DNA from: Prochloraceae cyanobacterium PL24a_bin.78
GTDB lineage: Bacteria; Cyanobacteriota; Cyanobacteriia; Cyanobacteriales; JANQIW01
Length of the DNA stretch: 64,000 nt
Assembly: GCA_028281945.1 (NCBI GenBank)
Contig: JANQIW010000107.1
Span: 1 to 64,000 of the forward strand
Reading direction: 5' to 3'
Made by a program: the position numbers and the translations under genes. This document shows, in pieces, positions 46,904-54,669 of this stretch; within the stretch, counting starts at the first letter, position 1, and every line of letters starts with the position of its first letter. Under the pieces are notes generated by a model, which had not been told where the DNA came from, did not search any database, and saw only the letters and a program-made list of their open reading frames with translations.

Positions 46904-48217
46904 ATGACTAGAATTCTCCGGCTAGCAGAGATGACATCTGAAGAAATTTCTTTGTTAAAAAGACGGGCAGAATTGGATATTGAAAATGCCCTAGCCGTTG
47001 CCAAGGAAATCATTGACAAAATTAAACAACATGGCGATGCAGGAATATTAGAATACGTTAGAAAATTTGACTATCCAGAAGCACAAGTAGAAAACCTCAA
47101 AGCCACTCCAGAAGAGTTTGCACAAGCCCACAAATTGATTAAACCAGAAATCAAAGAAGCCCTTGAGCAAGCCTTTTGTAATATCAAAGAAGTTCATCAA
47201 CGCCAAATGCCTGAAGAAATTCAATTGGCAGAAATTGATAAAGGAATATTTGCAGGGGAAAAAGTTACACCCATTGCCAGTGCTGGTTTATATGTACCTC
47301 GAGGCAAGGGGGCTTTCCCTTCTGTGATGTTAATGTTAACCATACCTACCATGGTGGCAGGTGTTCCTAAAGTAATTGTCTGTACCCCTCCTGATAAAAA
47401 TGGCACTATTGAGCCTGCTTCTTTGGTGGCGGCAGAAATGGCTGGAGTTAGAGATGTCTATAAGCTTGGGGGAATTCAGGCTATAGCTGGGATGGCTTTG
47501 GGCACTCAAACTATTCCTAAAGTTGATAAAATTACTGGTCCTTGTAATGTATATGGTTCGGCGGCTAAACGTTTATTATTTGGAACGGTAGATGTGGGAT
47601 TACCAGCGGGTCCTAGTGAGTCTATTATTCTCACTGATGAAACCACAAATCCTCAAATAGCTGCCTTGGATTTATTGATTGAAGCAGAACATGGACCAGA
47701 TTCTGCGGCACTTTTAGTTACTCATAGTGAAAAATTAGCCAATGAATCTCTTGAATTTTTAGCTAAGTACCTAGAAAAGTTGCCAGATTGGCGTAGAGAA
47801 TTTTGTAAAAAAGGTTTGTCTTCCTATGGTGGAGTTATTTTGACTAATTCTTTAGAGGAGTCAATCGCTTTTGTAAATGATTATGCTCCAGAACATTTAG
47901 AAGTTTTAGTGAAAGAACCTTTAAGTATTTTGGGAGATATCAAAAATGCAGGGGAAATTTTATTAGGAGATTATACACCTATTCCTACAGCAAATTATTG
48001 TTTAGGGGTTAATGCCATTCTTCCAACGGGAGGTTTTGCTCGTTCTTATTCTGCCGTATCAGTATTCGATTTCCTTAAACGTTCTGGAATTGGTTATTTA
48101 ACTAGAGAAGGATTTGATAAATTGAAGAAAACAACTTATACTTTGGCAGATTATGAGGGATTTTCGGCTCATGCAATGGCAATAAAAGAGCGGGATATTT
48201 TGTTTAAGGAAGATTAA
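46904..48217 (+). CDS. hisD: Histidinol dehydrogenase
   Basis: HisD catalyses the last two NAD-dependent oxidations of histidine synthesis, histidinol to histidine. The 437-residue zinc enzyme shows GLYVPRGKGAFPSVMLM, GPCNVYGSAAKRLLFG, EAEHGPDSAALLVT (catalytic Glu and His) and NHCLP-like PTANYCLGVNAILPTGGFARS. The length is normal. It is the only canonical his gene here; the aminotransferase downstream belongs to a separate cassette. Confidence 0.96.
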   Translation: MTRILRLAEMTSEEISLLKRRAELDIENALAVAKEIIDKIKQHGDAGILEYVRKFDYPEAQVENLKATPEEFAQAHKLIKPEIKEALEQAFCNIKEVHQRQMPEEIQLAEIDKGIFAGEKVTPIASAGLYVPRGKGAFPSVMLMLTIPTMVAGVPKVIVCTPPDKNGTIEPASLVAAEMAGVRDVYKLGGIQAIAGMALGTQTIPKVDKITGPCNVYGSAAKRLLFGTVDVGLPAGPSESIILTDETTNPQIAALDLLIEAEHGPDSAALLVTHSEKLANESLEFLAKYLEKLPDWRREFCKKGLSSYGGVILTNSLEESIAFVNDYAPEHLEVLVKEPLSILGDIKNAGEILLGDYTPIPTANYCLGVNAILPTGGFARSYSAVSVFDFLKRSGIGYLTREGFDKLKKTTYTLADYEGFSAHAMAIKERDILFKED

Positions 48218-48378
48218 GTATGATTAATTAGGAATTGGGAATATCTACTAACCCAAAGGTTAATGTCTAGGGAATTTAAAAAGGTTTATTTGACTTGCTG
48301 CTGCAACTTTGACACAGCAGAAATAATATCTCCCCTATTTTACTTATTACTTGTTACTTATTATTTATTACTTAAAAA

Positions 48379-49605
48379 ATGTCCGATCGTATTTTACAAC
48401 AAATTCAGTCTCTTCAATTTAAAGATCAAGAAACAGCTAATAAATTGCTTAAAGAATTTTTAAACACCAATTTACCCTTAAAAATTAAAGAAGTAAAAGT
48501 TAGGCCTTTAGCAGTTTCTCTTAATTCAATTAATGGATTTTTAACCACAGAAGACGAGGAAAAATTATTTTTTAAAACACATATTGAACCTCAAAGTATA
48601 ATCCATGAATACTATAACTCTAGCATCTTAGCGGAGGCTGGTTACCCTGTTATCCAACCAATTTATAGCTCAACAGAATGGGGAAAACAGTTATTAATTT
48701 ATAGATTTTTTGACTCTCCATCTCTTTTTAATGTGGTTAGAGATTTGGAAGTTGGTAACAGAAATGATGGTGAAAAAATCATTAGTATTCAACGAAAAGC
48801 TGATCAAGATTTATGGCAAATCTATCTCCAAACTCTAGAGTTTTTAGAAGCAGAAAAACACACATCGGCACCGGTGCATCAATTATTTTATCATCGACTG
48901 ACAGGTGGCCGTTTCCATAATTTTTATAAAGGTATCAATCTCCTACTGCCAGAAATGGAAATAAATTTCGATGGTTTATCAGAAATGAAATGGATTATTA
49001 ATGGAGTGAAATACCAACATACTTTAGGGGAATTGGTGGAATTAGCTACAGATAACTTGAATCCAAGCAAAAATTCTATTCCTTCAATTATCGGACATGG
49101 TGATGCTCATAATGGAAATGTATTTTATGATGAAGAAAAAGAAAATTTAATCTATTTCGATCCTGCATTTGCTGGTCGTCATTCTCCTTTTTTAGATTTA
49201 ACTAAACCACTTTTTCATAATGTGTTTGCTATTTGGATGTATTACCCTGAAGAAATTTCTCGAAATTTATCTATTAAATGGGAAATTAAAAATGATACTG
49301 TTATCCTAGAGCATGATTTTATTCCCCATCAAGTCAGAATTGAAATCTTACGATCGAAACTTGAATTAGTACTCAAACCATTATTAAGTGAACTTCAAAC
49401 CAGAAATTGGCTACCTGAAAGATGGCGAGAAGATTTAAAACTAGCATTATTTTGCTGCCCTTTTTTAACTATGAATTTAAGTGACAGAAAGAAATTCAAT
49501 CCTCAAATATCATTATTAGGATTAGCTACCTCCGTGTGTATGGGAAGTAGTAGTGTAGGAAAGGAAAAAAGTTTGTTAGATTCTGAAATAGATAAAATTC
49601 TTTAA
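48379..49605 (+). CDS. Aminoglycoside-phosphotransferase-fold small-molecule kinase
   Basis: This 408-residue protein has the APH/choline-kinase catalytic loop IIGHGDAHNGNVFYD (about 238-252) and the Mg2+-binding YFDPAFAGRHSPFLD. An N-terminal lobe of about 110 residues (KTHIEPQSIIHEYYNSSILAEAG) precedes it. The substrate is unknown; the C-terminal 120 residues are specific to this group. It is the first of three tightly spaced genes (21 bp to the HAD gene, 5 bp from HAD to aminotransferase), so a kinase-phosphatase-transaminase pathway is likely. Confidence 0.75.
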   Translation: MSDRILQQIQSLQFKDQETANKLLKEFLNTNLPLKIKEVKVRPLAVSLNSINGFLTTEDEEKLFFKTHIEPQSIIHEYYNSSILAEAGYPVIQPIYSSTEWGKQLLIYRFFDSPSLFNVVRDLEVGNRNDGEKIISIQRKADQDLWQIYLQTLEFLEAEKHTSAPVHQLFYHRLTGGRFHNFYKGINLLLPEMEINFDGLSEMKWIINGVKYQHTLGELVELATDNLNPSKNSIPSIIGHGDAHNGNVFYDEEKENLIYFDPAFAGRHSPFLDLTKPLFHNVFAIWMYYPEEISRNLSIKWEIKNDTVILEHDFIPHQVRIEILRSKLELVLKPLLSELQTRNWLPERWREDLKLALFCCPFLTMNLSDRKKFNPQISLLGLATSVCMGSSSVGKEKSLLDSEIDKIL

Positions 49606-49626
49606 GGAGGGATATTTAGCCAAATA

Positions 49627-50793
49627 ATGGAAAAAGTAGAGGAAAAAGTAGAGCTAAAATTATTATCCATGCTAATTTTCGATCTCGATGGAGTAATTAC
49701 CAGTGAACAAAAATATTGGAATACTGCCCGTTTAACAGTTTGGGAAATCATTTGTAACCAAAACTATCTCGATATTAGCCAATATTTTGGGCAAGAATGC
49801 CAATCATCTAGGGTATTAAATAATATTAGCCAGGAAGTAATATCCAATAATTTTATTTACGAATTGAAAAGTAGAGCCATTAATTCCAATTGGGATCTAA
49901 CTTTTTTCGTAGTTTCCCTGCACTTAGTTAGTATTTTAAGCAAGTTAAAACAAATTCAAGGAGAGAATTCCTACCATAATATTCTTAATGATGAAAAACT
50001 TACCCTCAATCAAAAATTCCAAAACCTAGCATTACTCCTTAAACAAAATAAATTCAATGAATATAATAACGAAATTAGCAATAATATAATTCAACAATTT
50101 TGGCAAGAAACCAAATCTTTAACTGGAGGGGCGGTTTTAAATCATATTAATTCTTTTATAGAAACAAAATTAGGGAAAAATTATCCTTGTTTTGATGCCA
50201 AAGGTGAGTTATGGAAAATCTGTTACGATAACTTTCAAGCTTGGTACGAAGGAAAAAAAGGTTATAAATTACCTGATGATGACACAGTTTTAGATGTAAA
50301 TCAAATAAAATCCCTTCTAAAAACTTTAAAAAATACAAGAAAATATACCCTAGCCATCGCCACAGGAAGACCAAGAAATGAAACCATTGAGCCTTTAAAA
50401 AAATTAGGATTACTAGAATATTTCGATAAACAAAGAATCGTTACCTATGACGAAGTATTAACAGCAGAAACCCTTTTATCCAACCTAGGGAAAAAAATCA
50501 AACTCGGAAAACCCCATCCATTTGTATTATTTAAAGCCATATATCCTCAAATGGAAGCCCAAAAATTATGTGAGGAAGAATTTACCATTACCAATGAAAA
50601 ATCAATTGCTTATATCGGAGATGCAGGCAGTGACGTAGTAGCAGCTAAATCTGCTGGATGTTTATCTATAGGAGTTTTAACAGGATTTACTCAAGGAGAT
50701 GCCAGAGAAAAAAAAGAAAAAATGTTAAAAGATTTAGGTTGCGATGTTATTTTAGATAGCATACTTGAGTTACCAGAATTACTAGGAGTATAA
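49627..50793 (+). CDS. HAD-superfamily phosphatase
   Basis: This 388-residue protein has the HAD nucleophile motif MLIFDLDGVITS (Asp19, Asp21), motif II AIATGRPR, motif III Lys in KLGKPHPF and motif IV YIGDAGSDVVAA. A large helical cap of about 200 residues (about 30-235) lies between motifs I and II, larger than in PGP-type phosphatases. A ggaggg site lies 14 nt before the first ATG; an internal ATG at residue 15 is also possible. Middle gene of the three-gene cassette. Confidence 0.8.
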   Translation: MEKVEEKVELKLLSMLIFDLDGVITSEQKYWNTARLTVWEIICNQNYLDISQYFGQECQSSRVLNNISQEVISNNFIYELKSRAINSNWDLTFFVVSLHLVSILSKLKQIQGENSYHNILNDEKLTLNQKFQNLALLLKQNKFNEYNNEISNNIIQQFWQETKSLTGGAVLNHINSFIETKLGKNYPCFDAKGELWKICYDNFQAWYEGKKGYKLPDDDTVLDVNQIKSLLKTLKNTRKYTLAIATGRPRNETIEPLKKLGLLEYFDKQRIVTYDEVLTAETLLSNLGKKIKLGKPHPFVLFKAIYPQMEAQKLCEEEFTITNEKSIAYIGDAGSDVVAAKSAGCLSIGVLTGFTQGDAREKKEKMLKDLGCDVILDSILELPELLGV

Positions 50794-50798
50794 ATATA

Positions 50799-51869
50799 AT
50801 GAACTTTGTCGTAGAAAATTTAATTAATCAACATATTCAAACTTTAAACTCTAAAACCTCAAGCCCAAAAAAAGATAATACTATTCGTTTAGATAAAGGG
50901 GAATTACCCTATCCTCCATCTCCCCAGGTAATCCAAGCAATAACAAATGCTGCAAGTGAGATTAACCGATATCCAGAAGTCATGGCAGCCTCATTAAGAA
51001 AGAAATTAGCAGAATATACAGGAAAATTACCAGAACAAATTACCATTGGTAATGGCTCAGATGATTTAATCGAATTAATTATTAAAGTATTCGTCAAACC
51101 AGAAGAAGAAGTATTGCTTCCCATACCCACATTTTTTGTTTATGAATTTGCCACCAGGGTAATAGGAGGTATACCAGTTTGGGTAAAAAGGCAAGAAAAT
51201 TTTGATTTAGACGTAGAAGCCATCATTGAAAAACTCACCTCAAAAACCAAAATCTTATTTATCGCCAACCCCAACAATCCCACTGCTAACTTAATTTCAA
51301 GAGATAAAATCATTGAAATCCTTAATCGTGTCAACTGCATTGTAGTTGTGGATGAATGCTATTACGAATTTTGCCAAGAAACAGTAGCAGATTTAGTTGA
51401 AGAATACCCAAATCTCATTATTTTGCGGAGTTTATCCAAAAGCTTTGGCTTAGCAGGAATCAGAATCGGCTATAGCATCACCAACCAAACCATTACGGAT
51501 TATTTATATCGTGCCGCCCAATTATTCCCTGTAAACAAATTGGCAATAGCCGCAGGAAATGCTGCCCTAGAAAATTTATCTTATGTTCAATCTTCTATCG
51601 AAAAAATTATCAAAGAAAAAGATTTTTTAACACAAGAACTAGAGAAAATAGGCTTAAAAGTTTATCCATCGGCAACAAACTTTTTGTTTATCAAAACTAA
51701 TTCTGTTGGACTTACATCAAAAAAAATAGTAGAACTATTACGGGAAAAAAATATTTTAATAGCGGATTTTGGCTTAAAGCAAGAATTAGATGAATATAAT
51801 ATAAGGATAGCAATAGGAACACCAGAGGAGAATAAAGTTTTAATTCATACCTTAAATACTATGATATAG
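50799..51869 (+). CDS. HisC-like class I/II aminotransferase
   Basis: This 356-residue PLP enzyme is closest to histidinol-phosphate aminotransferases: GNGSDDLIELI, IANPNNPTANLIS, VVVDECYYEF and the PLP lysine Lys214 in LRSLSKSFGLAGIRIGY. It starts 5 bp after the HAD stop, so the two are co-translated. It could be a second HisC, but its tie to a kinase and a phosphatase suggests a different phosphorylated oxo-substrate. I leave the gene symbol empty for that reason. Confidence 0.82.
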   Translation: MNFVVENLINQHIQTLNSKTSSPKKDNTIRLDKGELPYPPSPQVIQAITNAASEINRYPEVMAASLRKKLAEYTGKLPEQITIGNGSDDLIELIIKVFVKPEEEVLLPIPTFFVYEFATRVIGGIPVWVKRQENFDLDVEAIIEKLTSKTKILFIANPNNPTANLISRDKIIEILNRVNCIVVVDECYYEFCQETVADLVEEYPNLIILRSLSKSFGLAGIRIGYSITNQTITDYLYRAAQLFPVNKLAIAAGNAALENLSYVQSSIEKIIKEKDFLTQELEKIGLKVYPSATNFLFIKTNSVGLTSKKIVELLREKNILIADFGLKQELDEYNIRIAIGTPEENKVLIHTLNTMI

Positions 51870-51898
51870 ATTTATTTTTAAGAATTAAAATAAGAAAA

Positions 51899-51930
51899 AA
51901 CAACCATCACTATCGATAAGGATGATTGTT
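51899..51930 (-). terminator. Terminator of the first unknown paralogue
   Basis: On the minus strand aacaatcatc / gatggttgtt forms a 10-bp stem with one G-U pair, followed by a T-rich run. It lies 80 bp past the stop at 52012. The same element recurs at 53357. Confidence 0.75.
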
Positions 51931-52011
51931 TATGTATAAATTAACTACTAATGTCAATAAATTAAGGAAATTAAAACTATAGATAACTACCAGCGAGATA
52001 AAGAGAATATA

Positions 52012-52860
52012 TTATTGTCGACTTTGCATAGTAATAGGGATATTCAATTGATTCAATAAATCAGATACTTGAGCTAAATTTTCAGGAGTTGGTTCAATCG
52101 ATCCAAGATTAGTAACTAAATTGCTTAATTGATTAACCTGATTCTCTTCAGAAAAATTATCAATAGGAAAAGAACCTGACTCTAGATTTTCTATAACAGC
52201 TGTGGTTAAATCTTCATTTAATGATATTCCACGAAGACCAATAGGTTTAACTTCATTCTCTGCTTTACCATTTGCAGGAACAAGAGAATAGTTAATCTGG
52301 TCAAAATCTAAATTAGGAGCTGAAAAATCGTTTGGTAAAAAAGTACCTCTAATTTCTGGTTGTAATAAAATAGGAATTTCTTCATTAGCTTGAGGCTCAA
52401 GACGGCCATTACGAACAATAGGTGGAACAAGTAATTTTAGAACACCTCGGATCTCAAAATCTGGATCAGGATCTCCTAACAAACGACCAGTCAGACGTGG
52501 TAATAGTTGTACAGTTGCTGTCTGTTCTGATGGCAAGGTGAATGATCCGACAAGTTTATAGACAGAAGAAAAAAAGTTAGGAGTAAGGAGAGAAATATTT
52601 TCTAGAGATAGATTATCTCCTGCAATATCATATAAAAGATCCACATTATCAACACTTAAACGTCGGTTAAGATTATCTGGCTGAGGAGTACTAGAATTAA
52701 ACTCAAAAGTAAAACGAATATCCTCACGAAAAAGATTGGTAATAGTTAAAAAGTAACCTTGAACAACACGTCGAGCAACTCCTTGGAAAGGAACAGGAAT
52801 AGGAGCAACTGGAGCAATGGGCTTAACTAACAATTCAAAAGTTGATACATTTATTCTCAT
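52012..52860 (-). CDS. Unknown beta-rich protein, tandem paralogue 1
   Basis: This 282-residue protein has no signal peptide or span. It starts MRINVSTFELLVKPIAP and is rich in alternating hydrophobic beta segments (RRVVQGYFLTITNLF, EIPILLQPEIRGTFLPNDF, LDFDQINYSLVPA), with a helical C-terminal tail (NQLSNLVTNLGSIEPTPENL). It matches the next gene (53476) along its whole length. I recognise no family. It lies in the duplicated block beside the chemosensory operon. Confidence 0.7.
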   Translation of the reverse strand: MRINVSTFELLVKPIAPVAPIPVPFQGVARRVVQGYFLTITNLFREDIRFTFEFNSSTPQPDNLNRRLSVDNVDLLYDIAGDNLSLENISLLTPNFFSSVYKLVGSFTLPSEQTATVQLLPRLTGRLLGDPDPDFEIRGVLKLLVPPIVRNGRLEPQANEEIPILLQPEIRGTFLPNDFSAPNLDFDQINYSLVPANGKAENEVKPIGLRGISLNEDLTTAVIENLESGSFPIDNFSEENQVNQLSNLVTNLGSIEPTPENLAQVSDLLNQLNIPITMQSRQ

Positions 52861-52910
52861 TGTTTTGTGACCTCAAATAGATTGGTTTAGGATATAATTA
52901 GATTTGAAAT

Positions 52911-52990
52911 AGGTTATTTAGCCCCGGCAATTCGATCTAGTTGCTTTAAGCTAAAAGCGATCATTAGATCGGATGCGTGGTTTTAGCTAA
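52911..52990 (-). promoter_or_regulatory. Structured leader of paralogue 1
   Basis: On the minus strand, arm 1 agctaaaa (52981-52988) can pair with arm 2 ttttagct (52949-52956). Arm 2 can instead pair with gctaa (52918-52922), next to a GC-rich block (gccgggg). All three arms are retained in the leader of paralogue 2. Antitermination-like switching is inference. Confidence 0.45.
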
Positions 52991-53187
52991 ATTATGTTGA
53001 GTTATTGTCTCAATCGAGAGGATTGTAACAACCCCTACAATATTTAATACAACGTCAGTTCATTCTATTCCAGAGAAAAAACAATTTTTTTTTTGAATTT
53101 TTTAGTTGCAGTTAATTCAGCCCAAGATAGATAATTGTGGTATTTCAGACCAATTCTTGTAGTATTTATACCTATATCAACCAAAAA

Positions 53188-53330
53188 CTACTGATTATCA
53201 AGTAAACTAGAATCAGTTTCCTAAGAAGCTAAAACCATCACAGACAAATCTCCCCAAGACTGAAGAGAGGGAGGGAATCAATTTCAAAAGAGCAAATCCA
53301 TCCATCACAGGCATTTCCAAATTGCTAAGA
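53188..53330 (-). pseudogene. Relic of the pilL (CheA) 3' end
   Basis: The sequence reproduces the last codons of the kinase gene at 54670 (including its TAG stop and the SLLDNQ end). After an internal deletion it reproduces part of the receiver-domain code (caatttcaaaagagcaaatc, catcacaggcatttccaaat). It is the boundary left by the tandem duplication. Confidence 0.85.
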
Positions 53331-53356
53331 GACTTTAATTCCAACAAATAAGCAAA

Positions 53357-53388
53357 AACAACCATCAGTTTAGACAAAGATGATTGTT
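53357..53388 (-). terminator. Terminator of the second unknown paralogue
   Basis: The same stem as at 51899 (aacaatcatc / gatggttgtt on the minus strand) is followed by a T run. It lies about 90 bp past the stop of paralogue 2. Confidence 0.75.
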
Positions 53389-53475
53389 TATATAACTTAA
53401 GTACTAACTAATGTCAATAAATTAAGGAAATTAAAACCATAGATAACTACCAGCAAGATACAAAGAAATCTATTA

Positions 53476-54342
53476 TTATCTACGTTGTGTAGCAAGAGGA
53501 GTATTTCTTCGACTTCTTAATAAATCAGATATTCGACTTAAATTCTCAGTAGTTGGTTCAATTGCTGCTATATCAGCAAATAAACGGGTTAATTGATTTA
53601 GCTGATCAGCATCAGAAAAGTTTTCAATAGGAAAAGAACCTGACTCTATATTTTTGAGAATCTCTGTTACCGAGTCATTAGTTATTGAAAGTCCTCCAAA
53701 AGGATCAGGAATATCTATAACATCTATTAAATTCTCTGCTTGACCACTTGCAGGAACAAGAGAATAATTAATCTGGTCAAAATCTAAGTTAGGATCTGAA
53801 AAATCGTTTGGTAAAAAAGTACCTCTGATTTCTGGTTGCAATAAAACAGGAATTTGGTCTACTGTAATTTCATTATTGATTTCAGAATTACGAAGAATAC
53901 TTACACGAACAAAACCTCGGATCTCAAAATTTGGGTTAGGATCTGATAACAATTGTTGAGTCAGACGTGGTAATAGTTGTACTGTTGCTGTCTGTCTTGT
54001 TGGTAAGTTTAGGGATCCTCGAATTACATAAGTCCAGTTAAAGAAGGTAAGATCTAAAAAACTAAGATCATCTAAAGGTAAATTATTTCCTGCAATATCA
54101 TATATTAGATCTACATTGCGATCTACATTGCCAAGACTTAAACGTCGGTTAAGATCATCTGGCTGAGGAGCACTAGAACGAAAGTCAAAGCGAAAAACAA
54201 CGTCCTCAAAAAAAGAAAGATTGGTAATAGTTAAAAAATAACCTTGAACAACCCGTCGACCAACTTCTTCGAAAGGAACAGGAATACTAGCAATTGGAGC
54301 AATAGGTTTAACTAACAATTCAAAAGTTGATATATTTGGCAT
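53476..54342 (-). CDS. Unknown beta-rich protein, tandem paralogue 2
   Basis: This 288-residue protein is the sibling of 52012-52860 (MPNISTFELLVKPIAPIA, RRVVQGYFLTITNLS, IPVLLQPEIRGTFLPNDF, FDQINYSLVPAS). Compared with its sibling it has a small insert at about 75-80 and a different C-terminal end (RSRRNTPLATQRR). It lies directly downstream of pilL and may be expressed from its own structured leader (54391-54480). The fact that both copies stay open and similar argues for selection. Confidence 0.7.
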   Translation of the reverse strand: MPNISTFELLVKPIAPIASIPVPFEEVGRRVVQGYFLTITNLSFFEDVVFRFDFRSSAPQPDDLNRRLSLGNVDRNVDLIYDIAGNNLPLDDLSFLDLTFFNWTYVIRGSLNLPTRQTATVQLLPRLTQQLLSDPNPNFEIRGFVRVSILRNSEINNEITVDQIPVLLQPEIRGTFLPNDFSDPNLDFDQINYSLVPASGQAENLIDVIDIPDPFGGLSITNDSVTEILKNIESGSFPIENFSDADQLNQLTRLFADIAAIEPTTENLSRISDLLRSRRNTPLATQRR

Positions 54343-54390
54343 TTGTTTTTGACCTCAAATAGATTGATTTACGATACAATTAGATTTGAA

Positions 54391-54482
54391 ATAGGTTATT
54401 AGCCCCGGCAATTCGATCTAGTTGCTTTAAGCTAAAAGCTTGTGATTAGATCAAATGCTTGGTTTTAGCTAAATTATGTGGA
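54391..54482 (-). promoter_or_regulatory. Structured leader of paralogue 2
   Basis: It has the same three pairing elements as the leader at 52911: ttttagct at 54473-54480 and agctaaaa at 54430-54437 (plus-strand reading), and ttagc at 54399-54403 followed by the GC-rich cccggc. The apical part differs between copies while the arms are kept. Confidence 0.45.
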
Positions 54483-54669
54483 GTTATTGTCTTAATCGAG
54501 AAGATTGTAACAACCCCTACAATATTTAATACAACGTCAGTTCATTCTATTCCAGAGAAAAAACAATCTTTTTTTTGAATTTTTTAGTTGCAGTTAATTC
54601 AGCCCAAAATAGATAATTCTAGTATTTCAGACCAATTCTTGTAGTATTTATACCTATATCAACCAAAAA

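Noticed and set aside
48263-48463. Short plus-strand frame between hisD and the kinase gene
   Set aside because: It overlaps the kinase start, lacks a ribosome site and resembles no protein.
53188-53330. Small RNA or independent gene in the gap between the duplicated paralogues
   Set aside because: The sequence is explained as a decayed copy of the pilL 3' end.
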